Assembly: GCF_003325755.1 (NCBI RefSeq)
Contig: NZ_QORI02000013.1
Coordinates: 62,001 to 126,000, forward strand
Direction of reading: 5' to 3'
DNA: 64,000 nt
From: Pseudomonas sp. SST3
Lineage (GTDB): Bacteria > Pseudomonadota > Gammaproteobacteria > Pseudomonadales > Pseudomonadaceae
A model generated the notes under the pieces. It was not told the DNA's origin, did not search any database, and saw only the letters and a program-made list of their open reading frames with translations. The translations under genes and the position numbers were made by a program. Positions 1-7,921 of the stretch are shown piece after piece; within the stretch, counting starts at the first letter, position 1; each line of letters starts with the position of its first letter.

Positions 1-173
1 TGCTGGGCCAGCCAGGCCAGGTCGAGGCTTTTTCCGCACAGCGGTACCAGAACACGGGCACCCTCGGCCAGACGCAGGTCCGGCCAATGACGACGCAGAT
101 AAGGATTGACCTCGTTTAGATGAAAACCGATTTCATTGCGCGCCCAGCGCCGTTGCCAGAACCCTTCGTCCAC
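1..173 (-). CDS. tpm: Thiopurine S-methyltransferase, 5' part (runs off window start)
   Basis: The minus strand reads about 57 codons from a GTG at 173 to the window edge. The translation contains [29 protein letters not shown] and [17 protein letters not shown]. This is the N-terminal signature of bacterial thiopurine/tellurite S-adenosylmethionine-dependent methyltransferases, and [11 protein letters not shown] is the start of the SAM-binding fold. The GTG start is chosen because GAGGG lies 7 bases upstream and because the family begins just before this EFW/GFW motif. The C-terminal two thirds lie outside the window. A cytosolic enzyme methylating thiols or tellurium/selenium species is the expected role (family knowledge). 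It lies downstream of fleR on the same strand and is probably independent of flagella. Confidence 0.85.
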   Translation of the reverse strand, partial: MDEGFWQRRWARNEIGFHLNEVNPYLRRHWPDLRLAEGARVLVPLCGKSLDLAWLAQ

Positions 174-235
174 ATCCAGACCCTCATGAGCGATAACGGC
201 CGGAGCTTATCAGAGCCCCGCTTCGAGCAGTTCAG

Positions 236-1636
236 CTATAACGCCGCTTCCGGGTCCATGCCAGCGTCACGCATCTGAGCCAGCTTGTAACGCAGAGTAC
301 GCGCACTGATGCCCAGACGGTCGGCAGTCTCCTTGCGGCGTCCACGCTCGGCACGCAAGGTCTCGAGGATCAGCTCGAATTCGCGGCGACGCAGGTCTTC
401 ACCCAGCGCGCCAACCGTTTCGGCAGGAGCAGGTGGAGCCATAGTCGGTGCCTGCGCATATGGCGCGGCCTCAGCGCCTGCTGGACTTCGTGCCAACGAG
501 GCGAAACCAGCCGCCGCCGTCAGACAAAGATCATCCGGTCGGATCTGACCGCCCTGTTGCAGGATCAGTGCGCGCTGAATGGCATTGTCGAGCTCACGAA
601 CATTGCCGGGCCAGGAATGGCCAAGCAAACAGTGGCGTGCCTCGGTGCTGAGCCTCACGCCTGGCTGACGCATCTTCACCGCATGATTGGCCAGTAGCCG
701 CTCAGCAAGCGGCACGATGTCGGCAGGCCGATCACGCAACGCCGGCCAGGCGAGCGGAAACACCGAGAGTCGATAGAACAGATCCTCACGGAAACGTCCG
801 CTGCGAACCTCGTCAGCCAGGTCGCGATTGGTGGTGGCGACGATTCGGATATCCAGCGGTATCGGCTTGCGGCCGCCGACACGCTCGACCTCCCGCTCCT
901 GCAACACACGAAGCAACTTGGCCTGCAACGCCAGCGGCATCTCGGAGATTTCATCGAGCAACAGCGTGCCGCCTTCGGCCAGTTCGAACTTGCCCGGCTG
1001 CGTCGCGATGGCACCGGTGAAGGCGCCTTTTTCGTGACCGAACAGCGTTGCTTCGAGCATGTTGTCCGGTATCGCCGCACAATTGATCGCTATGAATGGT
1101 CCTTTGGCGCGCGAGGATTGCTGGTGAATATAGCGGGCGAGCACCTCTTTGCCGGTGCCTGACTCGCCGGAGACCAGCACCGTCGAGTCGCTCCGCGCCA
1201 CTCTCGCCGCCAATGCCAGCAGTTGCCGGCTTGCCGGCTCGACTGCGACCGGCCCTTCCTCGTCTGCACCAATCTGCCCGCTGGCATGTCGCGCAACCAA
1301 TCCGAGCAAAACCTTTGGCTCGAACGGCTTGACCAGATAATCCACCGCTCCCTGACGCATGGCCTCGACCGCTCGTTCGACGGCACCGTATGCCGTCATC
1401 AGCAGGACCGGCAGTTGCGGATAGCGCTGGCGGATCAGCCCCTGCAGCGCATGGCCATCCATTCCGGGCATATTCACGTCACTGACGACCAGGCCGAAAC
1501 CGTCCTGTTCCAAAGCCAGCAAGGCGGTCTCGGCGCAATCCACAGCGAGATAGGAATAGCCACCGAGCTCCAGCGTATCGCCCAGAGCCTCGCGCAGCGC
1601 GCGGTCGTCCTCCACCAACAGAATTTTTGCGGTCAT
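236..1636 (-). CDS. fleR: Sigma-54-dependent response regulator FleR
   Basis: A 466-residue NtrC-type activator. An N-terminal receiver domain (about residues 1-120) has the acidic pocket ED-D at 9-11, phospho-acceptor Asp53 in SDVNMPGMDG and the distal Lys in VKPFEP. The AAA+ domain has Walker A GESGTGKE, the sigma-54-contacting loop GAFTGA and DEISEMPLALQ. A C-terminal Fis-type helix-turn-helix (ETADRLGISARTLRYKL) binds DNA. In Pseudomonas FleR is phosphorylated by FleS and activates class III hook/basal-body genes. Starts are ambiguous: an ATG at 1645 overlaps the fleS stop as ATGA, while the ATG at 1636 (MTAKILLVEDD) matches the family N-terminus and is used here. It is translationally coupled to fleS. 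Confidence 0.95.
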   Translation of the reverse strand: MTAKILLVEDDRALREALGDTLELGGYSYLAVDCAETALLALEQDGFGLVVSDVNMPGMDGHALQGLIRQRYPQLPVLLMTAYGAVERAVEAMRQGAVDYLVKPFEPKVLLGLVARHASGQIGADEEGPVAVEPASRQLLALAARVARSDSTVLVSGESGTGKEVLARYIHQQSSRAKGPFIAINCAAIPDNMLEATLFGHEKGAFTGAIATQPGKFELAEGGTLLLDEISEMPLALQAKLLRVLQEREVERVGGRKPIPLDIRIVATTNRDLADEVRSGRFREDLFYRLSVFPLAWPALRDRPADIVPLAERLLANHAVKMRQPGVRLSTEARHCLLGHSWPGNVRELDNAIQRALILQQGGQIRPDDLCLTAAAGFASLARSPAGAEAAPYAQAPTMAPPAPAETVGALGEDLRRREFELILETLRAERGRRKETADRLGISARTLRYKLAQMRDAGMDPEAAL

Positions 1637-1641
1637 GGGCC

Positions 1642-2850
1642 TCATTCCGAACGTACCGGCGTGCACACCGGAAGCAATGGCAGCAGCAAGGTAGCGCAGG
1701 TTCCTCGGGCCGGCCGGGAGCGCAACTCAAGCACACCCGAATGCGCTCGAGCCACCGATTTGACAACAGCCAGCCCCAGCCCGGTCCCCGTCGCGCGGGT
1801 GGTGAAGAATGGCTCGCCAAGCCGAGCCAGCGTTGCAGCATCGATCCCGACACCGTTGTCGCTGATGCTGATACGCAACATCGGGCCACGGGCGTAGAGA
1901 TGGATTTTCAGCCTCGGGTCAGTGCCTGCCGCTTGAAGCGCATTCTCGATCAGGTTGAGCAGCGCACCCACCAAGGTGTCACGGTTGCATAGCAGAGCGC
2001 CTCCCTGTACATCGCACTGCCAGCGGACGCTGACGCCCTCCACCTTCGTCTCGGCCGAGGCGCGCAGTGCCGCCAGCAGCTCGGCGGGACTCAGTCGATC
2101 CTTCAGTGGGAGATCACCCCGAGCGAACACCAGCATGTCACGAACCTGATGCTCCAGCTCGTTTAGACGATCCTTGAGGCGCCCAGCGAAGCGCTGCTGA
2201 TGCTCAGCGGACAACCCACCCTGCTCCAGATGGCTGGCATAGAGCAGCGCAGTGGAAAGCGGCGTGCGGATCTGATGTGCCAACGACGCCACCATCCGCC
2301 CCAGCGCCGACAAGCGTTCGTTACGCGCGAGCTGGTCCTGCAGCCTTCTCGTCTCGGTCAGGTCGGTCAGCAGAACCAGTTGTCCGGGCTCGCCGTTCAG
2401 CGAGCGCGTTGCGATGGAAACGCGACGTCCATCCTTCAGCGAGATTTCGTGGCCGTCGTCTTTGCGCGGGGCAAAGCTACAAGCGATCACCTCTCGCCAG
2501 AGCAGCCCTACAAGCGGCTCGCCCAGGAGATCGAGAGCAACCGGATTGGCTTCGCGGATAACGCCCTGCCCGTCTATGACGATGACGCCCCCGGGCAGCA
2601 AATCAAGCAGACTCTGCAACCGGTTGGCCAGGCGCTCCTTCTCACCAAGCTCTTGCAAGCGTTGTGCGCTGGTTTCAGCCAACTGCCCCTTCAACTCGGC
2701 CACTCGCGCCTGCAGCAGCTGTTGGGATTCACCCAGCCGGCCAGACATCCGGGTAAAAAGTGCGAGCGATTGCTCAAGCTCGCCGCTGGCGGTGGTCTTG
2801 GCGGGATGCTGGATTAAAGCCGATGAAGAAGACGCGGAAGTCACTGGCAC
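1642..2850 (-). CDS. fleS: Flagellar sensor histidine kinase FleS
   Basis: A 402-residue cytosolic kinase without membrane segments. A coiled coil (about residues 40-80) precedes a PAS domain (about 82-165). It is followed by a HisKA dimerisation helix with phospho-acceptor His192 in ASLAHQIRTPL and a HATPase_c domain with N box NLIENALQAAG, DNGVGI and GTGLGLAVV. It is the cognate kinase of FleR and controls the middle tier of flagellar genes. The start is GTG at 2850, with only a weak GGA-type ribosome site. A sigma-54 promoter about 40 bases upstream supports this start region. The stop overlaps the fleR start region. Confidence 0.93.
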   Translation of the reverse strand: MPVTSASSSSALIQHPAKTTASGELEQSLALFTRMSGRLGESQQLLQARVAELKGQLAETSAQRLQELGEKERLANRLQSLLDLLPGGVIVIDGQGVIREANPVALDLLGEPLVGLLWREVIACSFAPRKDDGHEISLKDGRRVSIATRSLNGEPGQLVLLTDLTETRRLQDQLARNERLSALGRMVASLAHQIRTPLSTALLYASHLEQGGLSAEHQQRFAGRLKDRLNELEHQVRDMLVFARGDLPLKDRLSPAELLAALRASAETKVEGVSVRWQCDVQGGALLCNRDTLVGALLNLIENALQAAGTDPRLKIHLYARGPMLRISISDNGVGIDAATLARLGEPFFTTRATGTGLGLAVVKSVARAHSGVLELRSRPARGTCATLLLPLLPVCTPVRSE

Positions 2851-2886
2851 TCGTATCCGTCAAAAAGATGGTCGGTGACGTGACGG

Positions 2887-2903
2887 CAGCAAGGATCATG
2901 CCG
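2887..2903 (-). promoter_or_regulatory. Sigma-54 promoter for fleSR
   Basis: The minus strand reads GCGGCATGATCCTTGCTG. GG (2902-2901) and GC (2890-2889) are separated by exactly 10 bases, the -24/-12 spacing of RpoN promoters. It lies about 40 bases before the fleS start. FleQ-dependent sigma-54 control of fleSR is established in P. aeruginosa; the assignment here is by motif and position. Confidence 0.7.
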
Positions 2904-2924
2904 CGGCATGAGAAGGAGGGGAAT

Positions 2925-2952
2925 GCCACGCCGCCGGATCCAGCGGCGTGGC
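2925..2952 (-). terminator. Stem-loop between fleQ and fleS
   Basis: A perfect 10-bp inverted repeat (GCCACGCCGC / GCGGCGTGGC) with an 8-base loop lies just after the fleQ stop. No U-tract follows, so it may be a weak terminator, an attenuator or an RNA-stabilising hairpin rather than a classical intrinsic terminator. It separates the fleQ transcript from the fleSR promoter. Confidence 0.5.
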
Positions 2953-2958
2953 GGGGGA

Positions 2959-4428
2959 TTACTCGTCGATGTCGTCGTCGCGGCGGTTCATGCCGTACTT
3001 GCGCATCTTTTCAACGAGGGTCGTTCGGCGAATACGCAGGCGTTCGGCCGCGCGTGCGACAACCCCGTTTGCATCTTCGAGCGCCTGCTGGATGAGGCCC
3101 TGCTCGAGATTGCCGAGGTAATCCTTCAGATCGAGCCCTTCGAGCGGAAGCATGGCGTGCGCATCGGCAGCCACGATAGGGGCGTTGATCGCGGCGCGCT
3201 CCTCCATTTCATCATGCATATTGATGGCGTACTGCTCGTCATCATCATCGACATGACGGAATTTCTTCGGCAGCTCCATCACGCCGATCACCCCATAGGG
3301 ATGCATGATCGCCATGCGCTCGACCAGGTTGGCCAGCTCACGGACATTGCCTGGCCAATCGTGACGGCACAGCGACATGATCGCGGCGGAGTTGAAGCGA
3401 ATCGAGCCTCGCTTCTCATGCTCCATTCGCGAGATCAGTTCGTTCATCAACAGGGGGATATCCTCGATGCGCTCACGCAGCGGGGCCATTTCGATGGGGA
3501 AGACATTGAGCCGGTAATAGAGATCCTCGCGGAAGCTACCGTCCACGATCATCTTCTCCAGATCCTTGTGGGTCGCGGCGATTATGCGGACATCGGCATT
3601 CTGCGTACGGTTGCTACCCACGCGTTCGAAGGTGCGTTCCTGCAGAACTCGCAGCAGCTTGACCTGCATGGGCAGCGGCATATCACCGATCTCATCGAGA
3701 AATAGCGTCCCGCCTTCCGCCAACTCAAACCGCCCGGCACGGGAGGAAATCGCGCCGGTAAATGCCCCCTTCTCATGCCCGAACAATTCGCTTTCCAGCA
3801 ATTCGGCCGGAATCGCCCCGCAGTTAACAGGAACGAATGGCCCACCACGGCGCTTGGAGTGATAGTGCAGATTGCGCGCAACGACTTCCTTGCCGGTGCC
3901 CGACTCCCCAAGGATCAACACGCTTGCCTCGGTATCCGCGACCTGCTGCATCATCTGCCGGACATGCTGTACCGCACGACTGGTGCCAACCAGACTACGG
4001 AACAGATTGGGTTCGCGCTGCCGCCCGCGCGCCTTGGCCTGGTCGTTCATCTCCCGGTAAACCTGGGCGCGATGAAGAGAATCAAGCAGTTTGTTGTAAC
4101 TCGGCGGCATCTCGAGACTGGTTAGCACGCGCCGACGAATCTCGTCCGGCCAATCTGCCGGAACGGGCTCACCGATCAGCATGAGCGGAAGATTTTCGTC
4201 CCACTTGCTGAGCTGCTTGAGCAACTCCACTGCGCCGCCCTTGGCTGAGACGTCACCGAGCATGACGCCGAGTACGCTGCGACTCGATTCAAGCGCGTCG
4301 ACGGCGCCCCGCCATTCATTGCTGGCGCAGGCCAGATGATCCTCACTCAGAAAGTTGAGAATGACGGTCAGATCCCGGCGACGATCCCTATCGTCATCTA
4401 TCAACAAAATCTTGGTTTCACGCCACAT
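2959..4428 (-). CDS. fleQ: Master flagellar regulator FleQ
   Basis: A 489-residue enhancer-binding protein. The degenerate receiver-like domain (1-120) is followed by an AAA+ ATPase with GESGTGKE (Walker A), GAFTGA and [11 protein letters not shown], and a Fis-type HTH ([22 protein letters not shown]). FleQ activates early flagellar operons with sigma-54. In P. aeruginosa it also binds cyclic-di-GMP and controls exopolysaccharide genes, and FleN antagonises it. From memory P. aeruginosa FleQ lacks the usual phospho-acceptor Asp; here an Asp (residue 59, GDVSAKGG) stands at that position, but the following MPG is absent. The start MWRETK matches the family although the ribosome site is weak. 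A candidate sigma-70 promoter lies upstream. Confidence 0.97.
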   Translation of the reverse strand: MWRETKILLIDDDRDRRRDLTVILNFLSEDHLACASNEWRGAVDALESSRSVLGVMLGDVSAKGGAVELLKQLSKWDENLPLMLIGEPVPADWPDEIRRRVLTSLEMPPSYNKLLDSLHRAQVYREMNDQAKARGRQREPNLFRSLVGTSRAVQHVRQMMQQVADTEASVLILGESGTGKEVVARNLHYHSKRRGGPFVPVNCGAIPAELLESELFGHEKGAFTGAISSRAGRFELAEGGTLFLDEIGDMPLPMQVKLLRVLQERTFERVGSNRTQNADVRIIAATHKDLEKMIVDGSFREDLYYRLNVFPIEMAPLRERIEDIPLLMNELISRMEHEKRGSIRFNSAAIMSLCRHDWPGNVRELANLVERMAIMHPYGVIGVMELPKKFRHVDDDDEQYAINMHDEMEERAAINAPIVAADAHAMLPLEGLDLKDYLGNLEQGLIQQALEDANGVVARAAERLRIRRTTLVEKMRKYGMNRRDDDIDE

Positions 4429-4508
4429 CTTGTTTATAGCTCTAGAGGCTGAAAGAAAGCCTGCGCTCGTCTCGCTAGAAACGACTACGTCATCGGCAGA
4501 TAGCCGGT

Positions 4509-4537
4509 AGTAAATTAAAAAAAACGTCGCGAGTCAA
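4509..4537 (-). promoter_or_regulatory. Candidate sigma-70 promoter of fleQ
   Basis: The 395-base gap between fliT and fleQ is AT-richer than its surroundings. On the minus strand TTGACT (4537-4532) is followed after 17 bases by TTTACT (4514-4509), with a T8 run inside the spacer. Transcription would start near 4502, about 75 bases before fleQ. fleQ is sigma-70 dependent in P. aeruginosa, which fits. The remainder of the gap (4538-4823) shows no convincing gene. Confidence 0.5.
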
Positions 4538-4823
4538 ATTTATGACGTGATTCAACGACAAAAAGACCATTAAATGCATCTTTCATCGATACAAGGGCAG
4601 GAAGGACGCGAATGTGCCGGTCAGAATGACGACGGCGCTCGCTAAGCAAGACTTGACTGTATCGAACGAAGCTGAGAGGCGCGTATCGCGTTGCGGACGG
4701 GAAATCAGGTTACCGTCACGCTGCTACAGGCGCAAAAGGATTCCGGCGTTACAGATAAATAAGCGCGGCCGACAACAGAACGGCAGCCGGCCAAATGGTA
4801 ACGCAGGTTTGACACTCTTTCAG

Positions 4824-5120
4824 TCAACCAAACAGCTTGTAAACGTTGGCGCCGTGCTGAGATTGATTGAGCTGGATCAGCTCATCAGCGACACGCCGCT
4901 GCTCAGCCTGACAGGTCATGACCAGTTCACGGTACAGGCTCACCAACTCCTGCAAGCGTTGGCGAATCGCCGGTTCGTCCTCGCGAGGTTCAACCATCGC
5001 GGCGTCGATGACTTGACGGCATTGCAGATCCAGGACGCTGATTGCCGTCCAGTCCTGTTGGACCATCGCGTCGCGCAGCGCGTTGCCGGTTTCTTCGAGA
5101 CGTTTGACTGCTGCACTCAT
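4824..5120 (-). CDS. fliT: FliT-type flagellar export chaperone
   Basis: A 98-residue, largely helical acidic protein immediately upstream of fleQ. Size, helix-rich composition (RLEETGNALRDAM, RQRLQELVSLYRELV, QAEQRRVADEL) and position match the FliT-like gene that precedes fleQ in Pseudomonas (P. aeruginosa fliC-flaG-fliD-fliS-fliT-fleQ). FliT-type proteins chaperone the filament cap FliD. Here its usual upstream partners fliC, fliD and fliS are absent and a lipoprotein gene and the ccm operon take their place. No catalytic motif is expected. The family call rests on context and general character more than on a diagnostic motif. Confidence 0.7.
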   Translation of the reverse strand: MSAAVKRLEETGNALRDAMVQQDWTAISVLDLQCRQVIDAAMVEPREDEPAIRQRLQELVSLYRELVMTCQAEQRRVADELIQLNQSQHGANVYKLFG

Positions 5121-5249
5121 GGATCCGCTCCGGATGAACTGGTTTACAAGGCCTGGCCTCCACGGCCGCCCGGCACGCTTGCTGTGCCTGAAACCGTTAT
5201 CGGCAAACCTTGATTCGCCTTTAGCGCAACCGCGATAAAAGGTCGGAGC

Positions 5250-5678
5250 TCAATGCAGCCCGCGCAGCCCAGTCGGAACGCTGGGAGGAGCAACCGGTTC
5301 CCAAGGACCATCGGGGCGGCCGGCGCAATACCAGTCACCATCCCAACGGTAGTAAAGCCGCTCGCGGTAGAACATGTCGCGCCCTTCGACGACATAGACA
5401 CCCAGGCGATTGTCCCAATGCGCAGCGGCATGAGGAGGTGGTGCGTAACGCGGGTGGCTTTTCTGTGTCGCTGGCGGGCGTGGCGCCGGCGGTGTGCGAA
5501 CCGGCGGAGGGCTGGCGACGGGCTCGCGAGGCTCCGACACCGGCGGCGGCGGTCGGCGTGTCGGCTCCGGTGTCTGATATGGATTGCCCGCACAGGCTCC
5601 TAGCAGCAGCGCCAGTATCATTGCGCCGCCCATCTTTGATAGACGATGCGCACCTATCGAAACCGAGTTCATCGCCAT
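5250..5678 (-). CDS. Proline-rich lipoprotein of unknown function
   Basis: A 142-residue protein. A signal peptide ends in lipobox LLGAC, so it should be lipidated and probably go to the outer membrane. Next comes a roughly 50-residue Pro/Arg/Thr-rich spacer (RRPPPPVSEP, PPPVRTPPAPRPP), then a compact aromatic C-terminal domain with WDNRLGVYVVEG, FYRERLYYRWDGDWY and PDGPWEP. The Pro-rich stretch could span periplasmic space or peptidoglycan. I do not recognise a named family. The start at 5678 (MAMNSVS) has GAGG 9 bases upstream; ATG 5672 is an alternative. It follows ccmI by about 30 bases and could be co-transcribed with ccm. Confidence 0.75.
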   Translation of the reverse strand: MAMNSVSIGAHRLSKMGGAMILALLLGACAGNPYQTPEPTRRPPPPVSEPREPVASPPPVRTPPAPRPPATQKSHPRYAPPPHAAAHWDNRLGVYVVEGRDMFYRERLYYRWDGDWYCAGRPDGPWEPVAPPSVPTGLRGLH

Positions 5679-5708
5679 TGTTCCGGGCCTCTTGGGTGCC
5701 ACGCGAGA

Positions 5709-6923
5709 TCAGGGCGTGTCAGGTTGGTTGATGATCAGCTCGGCCGTGTTGTCGCGATCCAACACCAGCGGTTCGCTGCTGCCCGTCCACTCGCCTTGGA
5801 GGGCGTTCCCCTCTCGGGAAATACGGGCAAGCAGCCTGACCTGTTCGAAGTTGGACAAGCGAAGCTGCGGAGTCATCGCATCGGCGTCACTCAAACTGAC
5901 CGTAGCAGGTAGATCGGCGACCGTCAGGCGTTTCACTGCCAATGGCATCGGCGGCCCAGATATCGCGCGAGCGAACACGAATACCGTATCAGTCGGCTGC
6001 ACATCATCGCTGAGCGCCGCGTCCAGGCGTACATCGACCTTCAGGCCGGCTTCGACAGCAGCCGTCTCGCCTGTAGGCTCCTTCACGCTTGCCGACACCG
6101 GTTCGCCGAGTTGCTCGCGCGCTCGGACGATGCCCCCCTGAATGGCTTCGCGAGACGGGTCTTCGACCGGCAGAGTCGCAACCAGTCGCTCCCAGAACGC
6201 TATCGCGTCCTCAAAGCGTTCATCTTCGTAGGCGGCGATGCCCAACAGACCAAGGCTGGTGACCTCATCAGGATCGCCCTTCAACGCTTCATCGGTCAGC
6301 TTTTGCATTTGCGCGGACCACTGGCGATCTTTCGCAAAGTAGAGCGCTTGCGCCCACTGCCCCAAGAGCTCCGGCTGACGGCCGGCCAGGTTGATCAGCT
6401 GCTCATAGGCGGCGGCTGCATCGGTGGGGCGTTCCTGACTCATGTAGGTGCGCGCCAGGAAATACCACGCCTCTGTGGACTCGGGCTGCGCCTTCACCGC
6501 ACGTTCCAGCCGCGCCGTCATCTCTTCGATGGTTTTGGGTTGCTCGGCGAATTCCCGCGCCAATTGCAGCTTGTCGCTCGCCCCCCAATGCGAATACAGA
6601 CCGTAACCAATCAGCGGCACGAGGATCGCCGCGATCAATGGGACGGCCCGGCCCAAGTCACTGTTTCGGCGGGTCTCGCCACCTTCTGTGTCGTCGAGCA
6701 GCTCACGCGCCGCATCGGCACGTCCCATCTCGAACTGTTCCAGCGTGAGGGTCCCAGCAGCCCGTTGTGCAGCCAGTTCACCGAGCCGCTCTTCATAGAG
6801 CGCGACGTTCAGTGCCGTACGGTCCTCTTCTGCCTGTGCACGACGCCCGCGCAACAGGGGGAGCATCAGGAACGCCAGGGCGGCCAGTAGCAGCAGGCCA
6901 GCGCCTATCCAGAAATCAGTCAT
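5709..6923 (-). CDS. ccmI: Cytochrome c maturation protein CcmI (CycH)
   Basis: A 404-residue inner-membrane protein. An N-terminal hydrophobic segment (WIGAGLLLLAALAFLMLPLL) precedes a cytosolic coiled-coil region, a second membrane segment (VPLIAAILVPLIGYGLYSHW) and a periplasmic TPR domain (about 130-290; TEAWYFLARTYMSQ, DPDEVTSLGLLGIAAYED). A C-terminal beta-rich domain follows. CcmI holds apocytochrome c and presents it to the CcmF/H haem lyase. The start overlaps the ccmH stop as ATGA. It is the last ccm gene of the operon. Confidence 0.95.
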   Translation of the reverse strand: MTDFWIGAGLLLLAALAFLMLPLLRGRRAQAEEDRTALNVALYEERLGELAAQRAAGTLTLEQFEMGRADAARELLDDTEGGETRRNSDLGRAVPLIAAILVPLIGYGLYSHWGASDKLQLAREFAEQPKTIEEMTARLERAVKAQPESTEAWYFLARTYMSQERPTDAAAAYEQLINLAGRQPELLGQWAQALYFAKDRQWSAQMQKLTDEALKGDPDEVTSLGLLGIAAYEDERFEDAIAFWERLVATLPVEDPSREAIQGGIVRAREQLGEPVSASVKEPTGETAAVEAGLKVDVRLDAALSDDVQPTDTVFVFARAISGPPMPLAVKRLTVADLPATVSLSDADAMTPQLRLSNFEQVRLLARISREGNALQGEWTGSSEPLVLDRDNTAELIINQPDTP

Positions 6924-7393
6924 GGGTCTTTTTTATCCAGCAACGTAGCGAGGCGTGCACGTTCGGCCTCGGAAAGTGTGTTCGACGCTTGGTTGGCCAT
7001 GCCCCGGCGACGGCGCATCAGGATGACCACTAGTACGCCGAAGCCGAGGACGAGCAAGGCGATCGGGCCGTACCAGAGCACGAGCGTCTTCGCATTCACA
7101 GGCGGCTTGTAGCGTACGAAGTCGCCGTAACGCGCAACGAGGTAATCGATGATTTGCTCGTTGCTCTGCCCTTCTCCCAGCATGCGATAGATTTCGCGAC
7201 GTAAGTCCATGGCGATGGGGGCGTTGGAGTCGGCAATGTTCTGGTTCTGGCATTTCGGGCAGCGCAGTTCCTCGACCAGCGTGCGGTAACGTTCCCGCTC
7301 GGCCTCGTCCTTGAACTCATAGGCATCGATAGCGGCCTGCGCGCCACTCGCCAGACACAGCGCCAGCAGTATCCCCTGAATCAGCTGTCTCAT
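6920..7393 (-). CDS. ccmH: Cytochrome c maturation thiol oxidoreductase CcmH
   Basis: A 157-residue protein. A signal peptide (MRQLIQGILLALCLASGAQA) is followed by the CycL/NrfF domain with the redox motif LRCPKCQNQNIADSNA. A membrane helix (VLWYGPIALLVLGFGVLVVIL) is followed by a basic cytoplasmic tail. CcmH reduces the CXXCH haem-binding cysteines of apocytochrome and forms the haem lyase with CcmF and CcmI. Its start overlaps the ccmG stop. Confidence 0.96.
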   Translation of the reverse strand: MRQLIQGILLALCLASGAQAAIDAYEFKDEAERERYRTLVEELRCPKCQNQNIADSNAPIAMDLRREIYRMLGEGQSNEQIIDYLVARYGDFVRYKPPVNAKTLVLWYGPIALLVLGFGVLVVILMRRRRGMANQASNTLSEAERARLATLLDKKDP

Positions 7394-7920
7394 TCGTCTA
7401 CCAGCTCCTGATACAACGCGGCGAGCTGCTCACGCCAGACACGCTCATCGATGACGCCGACATACTTGTGGCGAATGATGCCCTGCTTGTCGACGAGGAA
7501 AGTTTCCGGTGCACCGTACACGCCCAGATCCAGCCCCAGGCTGCCCTGCTCGTCGCGAATGTTCAGTTGGTAAGGGTCGTGGAAATCCTTGAGCCATTTC
7601 TGGGCCGCGGCGTTGTCGTCCTTGTAGTTGACGCCATGGATATTCACGCCTTGGGCAGCAAGTTTGTTGAGCACCGGATGCTCGACCTTGCAGGCCACGC
7701 ACCAGGTCGCCCAGACGTTGACCAGCGCCGGCTTGCCCTTGATGTCTTCCTCACTGATCAGTCGCTGCGGATCCTCGACCGAAGGCAGGGAGAACGACGG
7801 CAAGGGCTTGTCGATCAGTGCCGACGGCAGCTCGGTCGGGTCCAGAAACAACCCTCGGTAGAGGAACACGGCGACCAGCAGGAATATCGCCAGCGGCAGC
7901 AACATCAAAAGTCTTTTCAT
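7390..7920 (-). CDS. ccmG: Periplasmic thioredoxin-like CcmG/DsbE
   Basis: A 176-residue protein anchored by one N-terminal helix (LLMLLPLAIFLLVAVFLY). A thioredoxin fold carries the active site WATWCVACKVEHP and the cis-Pro/GAPETFLVD region typical of DsbE. It passes electrons to CcmH and apocytochrome in the periplasm. The ATG at 7920 (MKRLLML) is preferred over an upstream in-frame start because it lies 1 base after the ccmF stop and begins the membrane anchor directly. Confidence 0.95.
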   Translation of the reverse strand: MKRLLMLLPLAIFLLVAVFLYRGLFLDPTELPSALIDKPLPSFSLPSVEDPQRLISEEDIKGKPALVNVWATWCVACKVEHPVLNKLAAQGVNIHGVNYKDDNAAAQKWLKDFHDPYQLNIRDEQGSLGLDLGVYGAPETFLVDKQGIIRHKYVGVIDERVWREQLAALYQELVDE

Positions 7921-7921
7921 C

